In this document: piece by piece, positions 24,491 to 32,859 of the stretch
Layout: every line of letters begins with the position of its first letter
Position numbering within the stretch: position 1 is the stretch's first letter
NCBI GenBank assembly: GCA_963728985.1
Contig: CAVSME010000008.1
Location: forward strand, 62,001-126,000
DNA length: 64,000 bases
Direction of reading: 5' to 3'
Source of the DNA: DASXAI01 sp963728985
GTDB taxonomy: Bacteria > Actinomycetota > Acidimicrobiia > Acidimicrobiales > Ilumatobacteraceae
Made by a program: the position numbers and the translations under genes
Notes under the pieces: generated by a model
What the model was told of the DNA's origin: nothing
Seen by the model: the letters and a program-made list of their open reading frames with translations, nothing else
Databases searched by the model: none

Positions 24491-25264
24491 CTACGCGTCG
24501 CCGGACCAGGCGAACGTCCAGACGTCGGTCGGGGTCGGCGGGAGGACCTCGAGGGCCCGCGCCACCTCGTCGCGACGCTCGACCGGCAGGCACAGCCGCC
24601 GCCGGGCCACGTCCACTGCGTCTGCCTTCGTGCGCACGTGCGGCCGCCCCGGCGCCTGGGCCACCACCGGCTCGATCCCCGCTTCGGTGAGCACGGCGAG
24701 GAAGTCGCCCGCCGTGGGTCCCCGGGGCCGGTCGAGCCTCCAGAAGTGGCGCCACATCGGCGCCAGCGCCGCCGACGGGTGCACCGCCCCGATCTCGACC
24801 ACCACCCGCGAGCGCGCCCGGCCCGTCAGCTCCACCACCATGGCCACCGCGTCGCGCACGCTGTAGGCGAGGTGGTGGCACACCACGACGTTGGCCACGT
24901 CGACGTCGGCCGCCGCCACCGGCCATTCACCCTGCACCGCCTGGTAGGGCACGCCGCGCGCCCGGCACGCCACCGTGAAGGCGTCGAGCATGGCCGCCGA
25001 GGCGTCGACCCCGACCACGAGCCCCGCCGGCGGCACCAGCGCCAGCGAGGCCGCCCCCGCCCCACACCCGACGTCGAGGACGGAACCACCGGTGGGCAGC
25101 GACTCGAACGCCAGCTGGCGCGACGGCGTGTCGACGGGCACCAACGGCGGCGCCACTGCTGCCGGGGCGATCGCCCAAGGGTCCTCGGGCGCCTGGAACA
25201 GGATCTCGTCGGGGATCGTCCAACCGTCGAGTAGCTCCGCCCAGCGCCTCGCCGCGCTGTCCAT
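24491..25264 (-). CDS. SAM-dependent methyltransferase (class I)
   Basis: The 257-residue protein has a Rossmann methyltransferase core: VLDVGCGAGAASLAL (motif I), VGVDASAAMLDAF (motif II) and NVVVCHHLAYSV (motif IV region). Substrate unknown. ATG 25264 is preferred over an upstream GTG because TAACCT (25278-25273, minus) sits 8 nt ahead of it. It is divergent from the mtrA-like regulator gene. Confidence 0.87.
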   Translation of the reverse strand: MDSAARRWAELLDGWTIPDEILFQAPEDPWAIAPAAVAPPLVPVDTPSRQLAFESLPTGGSVLDVGCGAGAASLALVPPAGLVVGVDASAAMLDAFTVACRARGVPYQAVQGEWPVAAADVDVANVVVCHHLAYSVRDAVAMVVELTGRARSRVVVEIGAVHPSAALAPMWRHFWRLDRPRGPTAGDFLAVLTEAGIEPVVAQAPGRPHVRTKADAVDVARRRLCLPVERRDEVARALEVLPPTPTDVWTFAWSGDA

Positions 25265-25322
25265 CCCAGGCCAGGTTACGCCTGCACGCGCGGAAGGTGC
25301 TGGATACGGCACACTTTCTCAC

Positions 25323-26003
25323 GTGGGCACGCGCATCTTGACCGTCGAAGACGATGAGCGCATCCGCACGGCCGTGAAGATGGCCCTCGAAGACGAGGGC
25401 TGGACAGTGGAAGAGACGGCCAGCGGTGAGGAAGCCATCGACGCCTTCGGGCGCGAGCAGGCCGACGTCGTGCTGATCGACATCATGCTGCCGGGGATGG
25501 ACGGCTTCGAGCTGTGCCGCTCGATCCGGCGGGGCAGCGACGTCCCGATCGTGATGGTGACGGCTCGCGCCGACACCCACGACGTCGTCGCCGGGCTCGA
25601 GGCCGGGGCCGACGACTACCTCACCAAGCCGTTCGCGCCCAAAGAGCTCTCGGCCCGCATCCGAGCGCTGCTGCGGCGGGCCCGCCCGGCGTCACCGGGC
25701 CACGCCCACCTCGCCTTCGGCGACCTCGAGATCATCCCCGACGAGGGCAAGGTGGTGCTCGCCGGCCGCGAGCTGCACCTCACCAAGACCGAGTTCCGCC
25801 TGCTGTGCGAGCTGGCGTCCAACCCCGGCCGGGTGTTCAGCCGGGAGATGCTCCTCGACCGGGTCTGGGGCTACGGCTACTTCGGTGACGGTCGCCTCGT
25901 CGACGTCCACGTGCGCCGGCTGCGCACCAAGGTCGAGGTCGACCCGGCCAACCCGCGCCACGTGGTGACGGTGCGGGGGCTGGGTTACCGCCTTCAGGCA
26001 TGA
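25323..26003 (+). CDS. mtrA: MtrA-like OmpR-family response regulator
   Basis: The 226-residue regulator has a receiver domain with acidic pocket EDD (9-11), phospho-acceptor Asp53 in LIDIMLPGMDG and TKPF, then a winged-helix output domain (LTKTEFRLLCELASNPGRVFSREMLLDRVWGYGYFGDGRLVDVHVRRLRTKVE). Order with mtrB and an lpqB-like gene matches the actinobacterial MtrAB-LpqB system controlling wall and division functions. GTG 25323 is preceded by CACACT and 7 nt, a possible leaderless promoter. Confidence 0.92.
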   Translation: MGTRILTVEDDERIRTAVKMALEDEGWTVEETASGEEAIDAFGREQADVVLIDIMLPGMDGFELCRSIRRGSDVPIVMVTARADTHDVVAGLEAGADDYLTKPFAPKELSARIRALLRRARPASPGHAHLAFGDLEIIPDEGKVVLAGRELHLTKTEFRLLCELASNPGRVFSREMLLDRVWGYGYFGDGRLVDVHVRRLRTKVEVDPANPRHVVTVRGLGYRLQA

Positions 26004-26004
26004 C

Positions 26005-27450
26005 GTGAGCGCTTTCCTGGCCCGGTTCCGGCCTCGGCGCCTGGGCCTGCGAGCGCGCATCACGCTCACCTTCACCTTGGGGGCGTTCGCCCTCTCGCTG
26101 CTCCTGGCGGCCACCACCTACGGCCTCACCCGCTCGACGCTCGTGCGCCAGCGCGACAACGCCATTCTGCGCCAGGCGTACCAGAACGCCCGCATCACCC
26201 AGAACGAGCTCGAGTCCGATCCCACGTCGGTGCAGGGCGTGCTCGCCCGCCTGCAGACGCCGACCTCGTCGCGCCCCATCCTGTTCTTCCGCGGCGAGTG
26301 GACGCCGCTCACCTCGGAGTACGGCGAGTCCGCCATTCCCGAGGCCTTGCGGCGGCGGGTCCGCGACGACGCCGTGCCCGCCCGCATGATCGCCACCGTG
26401 CGGGGCAAGCCCGCCCTCGCCGTCGGGATCCCGCTGCCGTCGGTGGGCGCCAGCTACTTCGAGATCGTCGCGCTGCAGGAGCTGCAGAGCACCCTCAACA
26501 GCGTGGGTGTGTCGCTCCTCGGCGCCACGGTGCTGACGACGTCGCTCGGCGTCCTGCTCGGTGTGTGGGCGTCGAGGCGGGCGGTGCGGCCGTTGTCCGA
26601 CGCGGCCATGGCGGCCAAAGCCATCGCCGGCGGCCGCCTCGACACCCGGTTGGAGTCCACCGACGACCGGGATCTGCGCGAGCTCTCGTCGGCGTTCAAC
26701 GACATGGCGGCGGCGCTGCAGCTGCGGGTCGAGAACGACGCCCGCTTCGCCAGCGACGTCAGCCACGAGTTGCGCTCGCCGCTCACGACGCTGTCGGCCT
26801 CCATCGAGGTGCTGCAGTCGCGACGCGACGAGATGCCCGAGCGGGCGGTGGCCGCCCTCGACCTCCTCGTGGCCGACGTGGCCCGGTTCCAGAACCTGGT
26901 CGAGGACCTGCTGGAGATCTCCCGCTTCGACGCCGGCGCCGTGCGCCTCGTGCGGGAGGACTTGCTGGTGGCCGAGTTCGTGCGCCAGGCCATCAGCGTG
27001 TCCTCCGTGCGCGACGCGCCGGTGAAGGTCAGCGAGAAGGCCGAGCTGCTCGTCATCCGGGCCGACAAGCGCCGCCTGGCAAGGGTGATCGCCAACCTCG
27101 TGGACAACGCCCGCATCCACGGCGCTCCGGCCGACGCCGACGACCCGATCTTCGGCGTGGAGGTCGAGGTCAGCGAGCCACCGGGCGATTCCGAGCCGGT
27201 GTCCTACGTGTGGATCTCCGTCTCCGACCACGGCCAGGGCGTGGTGCCCGAGGAACGCCAGCTCGTGTTCGAGCGGTTCTCCCGCGGCGGGGGTGCCGGC
27301 CGGCGCGGCAGCATGGAGGGCGCCGGCCTCGGCCTGGCCCTCGTGGACGAGCACGTCCGTCTCCACGGCGGCCGGGTGTGGGTGGAGGATCGGGCCGACG
27401 GCGAGCCCGGCGCCCGCTTCATCATCGAGCTGCCGGCGGAGGAAGCGTGA
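26005..27450 (+). CDS. mtrB: MtrB-like sensor histidine kinase
   Basis: The 481-residue membrane kinase has TM1 at about 18-41, an extracytoplasmic sensor loop, TM2 at about 167-188, HAMP at about 189-241, and HisKA with phospho-accepting His254 in SDVSHELRSPLTTL. The ATPase domain shows NLVDNARIHG (N box), DHGQGV (G1) and GAGLGLALV (G2). It phosphorylates the adjacent MtrA-like regulator. GTG 26005 is 1 nt after the mtrA stop. The stop overlaps the lipoprotein start as GTGA. Confidence 0.92.
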   Translation: MSAFLARFRPRRLGLRARITLTFTLGAFALSLLLAATTYGLTRSTLVRQRDNAILRQAYQNARITQNELESDPTSVQGVLARLQTPTSSRPILFFRGEWTPLTSEYGESAIPEALRRRVRDDAVPARMIATVRGKPALAVGIPLPSVGASYFEIVALQELQSTLNSVGVSLLGATVLTTSLGVLLGVWASRRAVRPLSDAAMAAKAIAGGRLDTRLESTDDRDLRELSSAFNDMAAALQLRVENDARFASDVSHELRSPLTTLSASIEVLQSRRDEMPERAVAALDLLVADVARFQNLVEDLLEISRFDAGAVRLVREDLLVAEFVRQAISVSSVRDAPVKVSEKAELLVIRADKRRLARVIANLVDNARIHGAPADADDPIFGVEVEVSEPPGDSEPVSYVWISVSDHGQGVVPEERQLVFERFSRGGGAGRRGSMEGAGLGLALVDEHVRLHGGRVWVEDRADGEPGARFIIELPAEEA

Positions 27451-28103
27451 AACGGCTGTTGGCTCTCCTCATCGCGGTGGTGGCGCTGGCCGCCTGCGGC
27501 ATCCCCAACGACAGCCAGCCGCGCGACGTCCCGGACAACGAGCGCCTCGAGCTGAGCGGCCAGAAGGCACCGGCACAGGCGGCCTCGTCGGTCGGGCCGA
27601 AGGTGTACTTCCTGTCGCAGGCTCCGAGCGGCCAGGACCGTCTCCAGCCCGCCGGTCGCAACGTGAGCAGCACCCCGACCGCCGTGCTCACCGAGCTGTT
27701 CAACGGGCTCACCAAGGACGAGCAGCAGGAGCGGCGGTGGCGGACGTCGATCCCGGCCGACACCAAGCTGATGTCGGCCGTGCAGGAGAGCGACGGGACC
27801 CTCGTGATCGATCTCAATCAGGCGTTCTTCCAAGCCACCAGCGAGAACCAGATCAAGGCCGTGGCCCAGATCGTGTTCACCGCCACCGGGATCGACGGCG
27901 TGCAGCGGGTGAAGATCCTCGTCGAGGGTCAGCCGCAGGGCTGGCTGCGGGGCGACGGCACCGCGCAACCGGTGGGCGAGCCGCTCACGCAGTACGCCTA
28001 TCCGGAGCTCAACCCGACGAGCCAGCCGGAGTACCCACCGGCGCCGTCGCCGACGACATCGACGTCAACGACGGCACCGAGCTCGCCTCCGGGTCAGCTG
28101 TGA
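27447..28103 (+). CDS. Short LpqB-like lipoprotein (GerMN domain only)
   Basis: The 218-residue lipoprotein has the signal MKRLLALLIAVVALAAC with lipobox LAAC at about 14-17, then a GerMN domain (TPTAVLTELFNGLTKDEQ, DLNQAFFQATSENQIKAVAQIVFTAT) and a Pro/Thr/Ser-rich tail. Position as third gene of the mtrA-mtrB operon identifies it as the LpqB equivalent, which modulates MtrB. Classical LpqB is over 500 residues with a beta-propeller C-terminus; that part is absent here. Its 3' end overlaps the convergent MFS gene by 95 bp. Confidence 0.82.
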   Translation: MKRLLALLIAVVALAACGIPNDSQPRDVPDNERLELSGQKAPAQAASSVGPKVYFLSQAPSGQDRLQPAGRNVSSTPTAVLTELFNGLTKDEQQERRWRTSIPADTKLMSAVQESDGTLVIDLNQAFFQATSENQIKAVAQIVFTATGIDGVQRVKILVEGQPQGWLRGDGTAQPVGEPLTQYAYPELNPTSQPEYPPAPSPTTSTSTTAPSSPPGQL

Positions 28104-29334
28104 GCGCGGCGTCGTTGCTCTCGCGCCGGGCGCTGGCATAGAGCCCGTACAGCCCGGCCGCCAGACCTGACAACCCGCCGACCGCCAGGCCGGCGCGGGC
28201 GCCCCAGAGGTCGCAGATGGCGCCCACGATCGGGCCGCCGATGGGCGTGGTGCCGAGGAACACGATGGCCTGCAGCGCCAGCACGCGGCCGCGCATGATC
28301 GGGTCGGCCCGCATCTGCACGATGGCCGTCGACGTCACCATGAACGTCATGCTGGCGAACCCCATGACGACGGAGATGGGGAAGGCGAACGCCAGCGTGG
28401 GTGCAGCGGCGAACACGAGCATGGCCGCACCGAAGGCGAAGGCGCCCACGATGACGTTGCGCACCGAGGCCTCGTTGCGCCGGGCCATGGCCAGGGCGCC
28501 GGTCAGCGAGCCGACGCTGACGACGGACAGGAGCAGCGTGAACGTGGCGTCGCTCCCGTCGAACGTGCGGGTCACGAACAGCGGCAGGACCACCTGGAAG
28601 TTGAAGGCGAAGGTACCGACGATCGTCATCATCACCAGCGGGATCCACAGGTCCGGTGTGCGGCGGGCGTAGTTCAGGCCTTCCCGCACCTGGCGCTTGG
28701 CCCGGGCGACGGGCGCCGAGCGGCGCAACTTGCTCGGGTCCATCAGCTTCAGGCCGACGATGACGGCGATGTACGACAGGCCGTCGATGAGGAAGCACCA
28801 GCCGTAGCCCACCGTTGTGATCAGGAGCCCGGCCAGCGCCGGGCCCACGATGCGGGAGCTGGTCATGAGGGCGCTGTTCAGGCTGACGGCGTTCTGGACG
28901 TCGGGCTCGTCCACCATCTCGACAACGAACGACCGGCGGGCCGGGTTGTCGAAGGCGGTGGCGATGCCGCCGGCCACGGCCACGGCGTAGATGGCGACAA
29001 CGGGCGGGTTGCCGCTGAAGGCCAGCGCGGCGAGGGCGAACGACTGCGCCATGGCGAAGCACTGCACGCCGATGAGCAGCCGGCGCTTGTCGGCCCGGTC
29101 GGCGATGAGGCCCGACCACGCCCCCAGCAGCAGCACCGGCGCGAACTGGCAGGCGGTGAGGACGCCGACGTCGAAGCCGTTGCCGGTGAGCTTGAGCACG
29201 AGCAGGGCCTGCGCCACCAGCGTGAGCCAGTTCCCGACCTGGGAGATGCCCTGGCCCATGAAGAACAGGCGGAAGTTGCGCGACCGCATCGAGCTGAACG
29301 TGCCCCGCCCCACGTTGGCCACGCGCTTCCTCAC
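28009..29334 (-). CDS. MFS exporter (MFS_3 / EntS-like)
   Basis: Twelve-helix major facilitator of 441 residues. Recognisable elements are the N-terminal SRNFRLFFMGQGISQVGNWL, DRADKRRLL in the first cytoplasmic loop, FDNPARRSFVVEMV, and RGRVLALQAIVFLGTTPIGGPIVGAICD. This subgroup includes siderophore and drug exporters. GTG 29334 overlaps the marR stop (GTGA), so the regulator likely controls this gene. The low-complexity C-terminus overlaps the lpqB-like gene on the opposite strand. Confidence 0.88.
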   Translation of the reverse strand: MRKRVANVGRGTFSSMRSRNFRLFFMGQGISQVGNWLTLVAQALLVLKLTGNGFDVGVLTACQFAPVLLLGAWSGLIADRADKRRLLIGVQCFAMAQSFALAALAFSGNPPVVAIYAVAVAGGIATAFDNPARRSFVVEMVDEPDVQNAVSLNSALMTSSRIVGPALAGLLITTVGYGWCFLIDGLSYIAVIVGLKLMDPSKLRRSAPVARAKRQVREGLNYARRTPDLWIPLVMMTIVGTFAFNFQVVLPLFVTRTFDGSDATFTLLLSVVSVGSLTGALAMARRNEASVRNVIVGAFAFGAAMLVFAAAPTLAFAFPISVVMGFASMTFMVTSTAIVQMRADPIMRGRVLALQAIVFLGTTPIGGPIVGAICDLWGARAGLAVGGLSGLAAGLYGLYASARRESNDAALTADPEASSVPSLTSMSSATAPVGTPAGSSG

Positions 29335-29789
29335 AAGGCCGCCTTCACCGGCGCGCCGGTGCCGCTCAGGCGTTCCAGGACGACGAGGGCCTGCTCCAGC
29401 GTGGCGAGGTCGTCGGGCGGGAGCTGCTCGAGCTGGCCGGCCAGCCAGGCGTGGCGCCGGCTGCGGTTGTCGACGACATGGCGGCGGCCCTCGGGCGTGA
29501 GCTCCAAGCGGCAGACCCGGCGGTCGTGGCCGTCGAACCGGCGCACGACGAGGCCGGCGTCCTCCAGCTTGGTGGCGATGCGGGTGACGCTGGGCGGGGC
29601 GATCTGCTCGATGGCGGCCAGCTCCCCGAGGGTCAGCGGGCCTTCCCGGTCGAGCGACGCCAGGGCGGCGTCGAGGGTGGCGCCCAGGCTGTCGACGTTC
29701 TGGCGGCGCAGCAGGCGGGCCAGCCGGGCCACGGAGATGCGCAGGCGTCCAGCCGTCTCGGAGATGGCGGGTGTGGCCGGGTCGTTCAC
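29331..29789 (-). CDS. MarR-family transcriptional regulator
   Basis: The 152-residue winged-helix regulator has helix-turn-helix region LTLGELAAIEQIAPPSVTRIATKLEDAGLVVR and wing DRRVCRLELTPEGRR. It probably represses itself and the co-transcribed MFS exporter in response to a small ligand. GTG 29789 is 7 nt after CATACT (29802-29797, minus), with TTGTCT 17 nt further upstream. Confidence 0.88.
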   Translation of the reverse strand: MNDPATPAISETAGRLRISVARLARLLRRQNVDSLGATLDAALASLDREGPLTLGELAAIEQIAPPSVTRIATKLEDAGLVVRRFDGHDRRVCRLELTPEGRRHVVDNRSRRHAWLAGQLEQLPPDDLATLEQALVVLERLSGTGAPVKAAL

Positions 29790-29796
29790 GGCTGCC

Positions 29797-29827
29797 AGTA
29801 TGCCGCGAAGTAGTTAGTCAGACAAAC
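29797..29827 (-). promoter_or_regulatory. marR promoter and palindromic operator
   Basis: TTGTCT (29825-29820), 17 nt, CATACT (29802-29797), 7 nt, GTG 29789. The -35 is covered by the near-perfect palindrome GTTTGTCTGACTAAC (29827-29813), a good candidate operator for the MarR protein itself. Confidence 0.65.
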
Positions 29828-29861
29828 AAAGTAACGCGACTTTTGCGGCACCTCCTCGGCG

Positions 29862-29927
29862 CCGACTCGCTGCGCTCGAACAATCCCTCGGACGCCTGCC
29901 CGCCGCCGCACTGCGGCGGCACGCGAG
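29862..29927 (-). repeat. Hairpin-box repeat, copy B (directly after pfkA)
   Basis: On the minus strand, right after the pfkA stop, come GCCGCCGCAGTGCGGCGGC (8-bp stem, loop AGT), then GGGCAGGCGTCC and GGATTGTTCGAGCGCAGCGAG. It lies in the 138-nt gap between pfkA and marR. Confidence 0.65.
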
Positions 29928-30962
29928 CTAACCGAAGAAGACCTCCGCCACGTCGCGGTACATGGCCATGTCGAGCGTGCGGGTGCGGCCGACGCAGACC
30001 GCCATCGGCGCCCGCTCGATGCGCTGCTCCCGGAACACCACCATCTCCCCCCACGCCTGCTGGTGGACGGCGTCGATGGCGGCCAGCCCGTAACGCGTGG
30101 ACAGCACTCGGTCGTAGGCGCACGGCGTGCCGCCCCGCTGCACGTGGCCCAGCATGACCACACGCGTCTCGAAACCCGTGCGCTCCTCGATGACCGGCGC
30201 GATCTGGTAGGCGGTGCCGGCTAGGCGCATGTGGCCGTGGCGATCGATCGACCGCTCGTCGAGCGCCAGCGAGCCCGCCTGCGGCACCGCTCCCTCGGCC
30301 ACCACCACGATGGAGGCGAAGCGGCCCCGCTCGTGCCGGCGCTTGAGGATGGCGCACACCTCGTCGATGTCGAACGGCTGCTCGGGGATGAGGATCACGG
30401 TCGCCCCACCGGCGATGCCGGCGTAGGTGGCGATCCAGCCGGCGTGCCGGCCCATCACCTCCACCACCATCACCCGGTCGTGGCTCTCGGCCGTCGTGTG
30501 GAGGCGGTCGATGGCGTCGGTGGCGATCTGCACGGCGGTGTGGAAGCCGAAGGTGACCTGCGTGCCCTCGATGTCGTTGTCGATCGTCTTGGGCACGCCG
30601 ACGATCGGCAGGCCGAGCTGCTCGCACAGCAAGTGCGACACCGTGAGCGAGCCGTTGCCGCCGATCACGATGAGCGCGTCGAGGCCCATCTCCTCGAACG
30701 TGGCCTTCACGAGGGCGAGACCGTCGGGGTGGTCGAACGGGCTCCCCCGCCGGGTGCCGAGCAACGTGCCGCCCCGCGGCAGCATGCCCCGCAGCGAGCG
30801 GACGTCGAGGGGCATGGTCACCCGCCCCATCACGCCGTCCCACGCGTCGACGAAGCCGAGGATCTCGTCGCCGTAGTGAGCTTCACCCTTGCGGACGATG
30901 GCGCGGATGACGGCGTTCAGCCCGGGGCAGTCGCCGCCGCCCGTCATCACACCTACGCGCAC
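29928..30962 (-). CDS. pfkA: 6-phosphofructokinase
   Basis: Phosphorylates fructose-6-phosphate in glycolysis. The 344-residue protein starts VRVGVMTGGGDCPGLNAVIRAIV and contains GGTLLGTRRG, IVIGGNGSL, PKTIDNDIEGT (catalytic Asp region), EVMGRHAGW and GHVQRGGTP. The residue after GG in the ATP site and GGNGS suggest the ATP- or PPi-type B subgroup; cofactor choice is not settled by eye. TACGGT (30975-30970, minus), 7 nt, GTG 30962 fixes the start. The ATG at 30983 would overlap the divergent gene. Confidence 0.93.
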   Translation of the reverse strand: MRVGVMTGGGDCPGLNAVIRAIVRKGEAHYGDEILGFVDAWDGVMGRVTMPLDVRSLRGMLPRGGTLLGTRRGSPFDHPDGLALVKATFEEMGLDALIVIGGNGSLTVSHLLCEQLGLPIVGVPKTIDNDIEGTQVTFGFHTAVQIATDAIDRLHTTAESHDRVMVVEVMGRHAGWIATYAGIAGGATVILIPEQPFDIDEVCAILKRRHERGRFASIVVVAEGAVPQAGSLALDERSIDRHGHMRLAGTAYQIAPVIEERTGFETRVVMLGHVQRGGTPCAYDRVLSTRYGLAAIDAVHQQAWGEMVVFREQRIERAPMAVCVGRTRTLDMAMYRDVAEVFFG

Positions 30963-30968
30963 CCCCTG

Positions 30969-30975
30969 TACCGTA
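30969..30975. promoter_or_regulatory. Shared overlapping -10 (TACCGTA) for pfkA and the divergent gene
   Basis: Plus strand TACCGT (30969-30974), 7 nt, ATG 30982. Minus strand TACGGT (30975-30970), 7 nt, GTG 30962. The whole gap between the two start codons is 19 bp and the hexamers overlap by five base pairs. Both transcripts would be leaderless. Confidence 0.65.
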
Positions 30976-30981
30976 CGTGCC

Positions 30982-31353
30982 ATGGCGTGGGATGCGAGCC
31001 GCAAGGTGCCGTGGAAGAAGGTGCTGACGCCCTTCGCGCTGTACGCCGTGGTCGCCGTCGCCCTGTTCGGGATCGTGGGTGGCTTCAAGGCCAGCCTGAT
31101 CATCGGCATCGTCGCCGGCGGCATCGTGTACGCCGGTCTCGCCGCCCTCATGGTGAAGTTCGGCTGGAACCCGCCGATGTTCCAGTCGAAGGAGGAGCGC
31201 CTCGCCGCGTCCCAGGCCGCGGCCGAGCGCCGGGCGGCGCGCGACGCCGCCAAGGGCAAGACGGCGCGCACGGCACCAGTGGCCCGCACCAAGCCGGCGG
31301 CCACGCGCCGCACGAACGCCACCAACCCCAAGGCCAAGACCACCCGGCGCTAG
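30982..31353 (+). CDS. Small two-helix membrane protein with basic tail
   Basis: The 123-residue protein has two hydrophobic helices (about 17-34 and 38-58), then a strongly basic Ala/Lys/Arg/Thr-rich tail from about residue 70 that may bind nucleic acid or anionic lipid. No family recognised with confidence. ATG 30982 is supported by the TACCGT-7-nt promoter. The stop is 10 nt before glpK, so the two may be co-transcribed. Confidence 0.7.
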   Translation: MAWDASRKVPWKKVLTPFALYAVVAVALFGIVGGFKASLIIGIVAGGIVYAGLAALMVKFGWNPPMFQSKEERLAASQAAAERRAARDAAKGKTARTAPVARTKPAATRRTNATNPKAKTTRR

Positions 31354-31363
31354 CGCACTGCCG

Positions 31364-32848
31364 ATGGCCTACGTCGTCGCCGTCGACGCCGGCACGACCG
31401 GCGTGCGCGCCCTCGCCCTCGACGAGACCGGTGCCGTCGTGGCGTGGCGGTACCAGGAGTTCCCGCAGCACTACCCCCGGCCGGGGTGGGTGGAGCACGA
31501 TGCCGACGACATCGCCGCCGCCGTGCGGGCGACGCTCGCCGCCGTCGCCGCCGAGCTGGACGGCCCCATCGCCGCCATCGGCGTCACCAACCAGCGCGAG
31601 ACGGTGGTGGCGTGGGACCGGCGCACCGGCCGACCCCTCCACCGGGCCATCGTCTGGCAGGACCGGCGCACCGCCGACCGCTGTGCCGAGCTCACCGCCG
31701 CGGGCCACCTGCCCCTCGTGCGGGAGCGCACCGGACTCGTGCTCGACCCGTACTTCTCGGCCACCAAGATGGCGTGGCTGCTGACCGAGGGCGGGGTGGC
31801 GGCGGGGCCTGATCTGGCGCTGGGCACGGTGGACGCCTGGGTCGTGTGGCTGCTCACCGGAGGGGCGGTGTTCGCCACCGATCCCTCGAACGCCAGCCGC
31901 ACGATGCTGTTCGACATCGGCCGCCGGTCCTGGAGCGACGAGTTGGCCGCCCTGGTCGGCGTGCCGCTGGCGGCGCTGCCCGAGGTGCGGCCGTCGAGCG
32001 GCCGGCTCGGGCTCACCGTCGACGGCAGCGGCGTGCCCGCCGGCATCCCGGTGGCCGGCATCGCCGGCGATCAGGCGGCCGCCCTGTTCGGGCAGGGGTG
32101 CTTCGAGGCGGGCATGGCCAAGAACACCTACGGCACCGGCAGCTTCGTGCTGATGAACGTGGGCGCCGAGCCGGGCCCGCCAGCCGACGGGCTGCTCACC
32201 TCGGTGGCCTGGGAGCTGGACGACGGCGCCGTGGCCTACGCCCTCGAAGGCGCCATCTTCGTGACTGGGGCCGCCGTGCAGTGGCTGCGCGACGGCCTCG
32301 GGGTGATCGGCGCGGCGGCCGAGACGGAGGCGCTGGCGGCATCGGTGGCCGACACCGCCGGGGCCGTCGTGGTGCCCGCCTTCACCGGCCTCGGCAGCCC
32401 CTACTGGGATCCGTACGCCCGGGGCACGATCCTCGGCATCAGCCGGGGCACGACGCGAGCGCACCTGGCCCGCGCCGTCGTGGAGGCGATGGCCTTCCAG
32501 ACCCGCGACGTGGTCGAGGCCATGGCCGGGGCGGCGGGGTGCGAGGTCACCGCGCTGCGGGTCGACGGGGGCGCCGCCGCCATGGATCTACTCCTCCAGC
32601 TCCAGGCCGATCAGCTCGGTGTCCCCGTGAGTCGGCCCCGCCACCAGGAGACCACGGCCATCGGCGCCGCCTACCTGGCCGGCCTGGCCGAGGGTGTCTG
32701 GGGCGGCCTCGACGACGTGGCCGCGCAATGGCAGCTCGATGCCCTCTTCGAGCCCGACCCCGATCGCAGCGCCGCCGACGCCGCCTACGAGCAGTGGCAG
32801 CGCGCCGTCGTGCGAGCCCAGGGCTGGGAGCGTCCGGCCCCGAGCTGA
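31364..32848 (+). CDS. glpK: Glycerol kinase
   Basis: FGGY-family kinase making sn-glycerol-3-phosphate. The 494-residue protein starts VVAVDAGTTGVRALALDE (phosphate 1), has VTNQRETVVAWDRRTG, VWQDRRT, NTYGTGSFVLMN, GLGSPYWDPYARG and the adenosine loop ALRVDGGAAAMDLLLQLQAD, all typical of GlpK. A second, more divergent FGGY kinase lies at 54111, next to glpD. Confidence 0.92.
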   Translation: MAYVVAVDAGTTGVRALALDETGAVVAWRYQEFPQHYPRPGWVEHDADDIAAAVRATLAAVAAELDGPIAAIGVTNQRETVVAWDRRTGRPLHRAIVWQDRRTADRCAELTAAGHLPLVRERTGLVLDPYFSATKMAWLLTEGGVAAGPDLALGTVDAWVVWLLTGGAVFATDPSNASRTMLFDIGRRSWSDELAALVGVPLAALPEVRPSSGRLGLTVDGSGVPAGIPVAGIAGDQAAALFGQGCFEAGMAKNTYGTGSFVLMNVGAEPGPPADGLLTSVAWELDDGAVAYALEGAIFVTGAAVQWLRDGLGVIGAAAETEALAASVADTAGAVVVPAFTGLGSPYWDPYARGTILGISRGTTRAHLARAVVEAMAFQTRDVVEAMAGAAGCEVTALRVDGGAAAMDLLLQLQADQLGVPVSRPRHQETTAIGAAYLAGLAEGVWGGLDDVAAQWQLDALFEPDPDRSAADAAYEQWQRAVVRAQGWERPAPS

Positions 32849-32859
32849 GCGGCGCGGTG

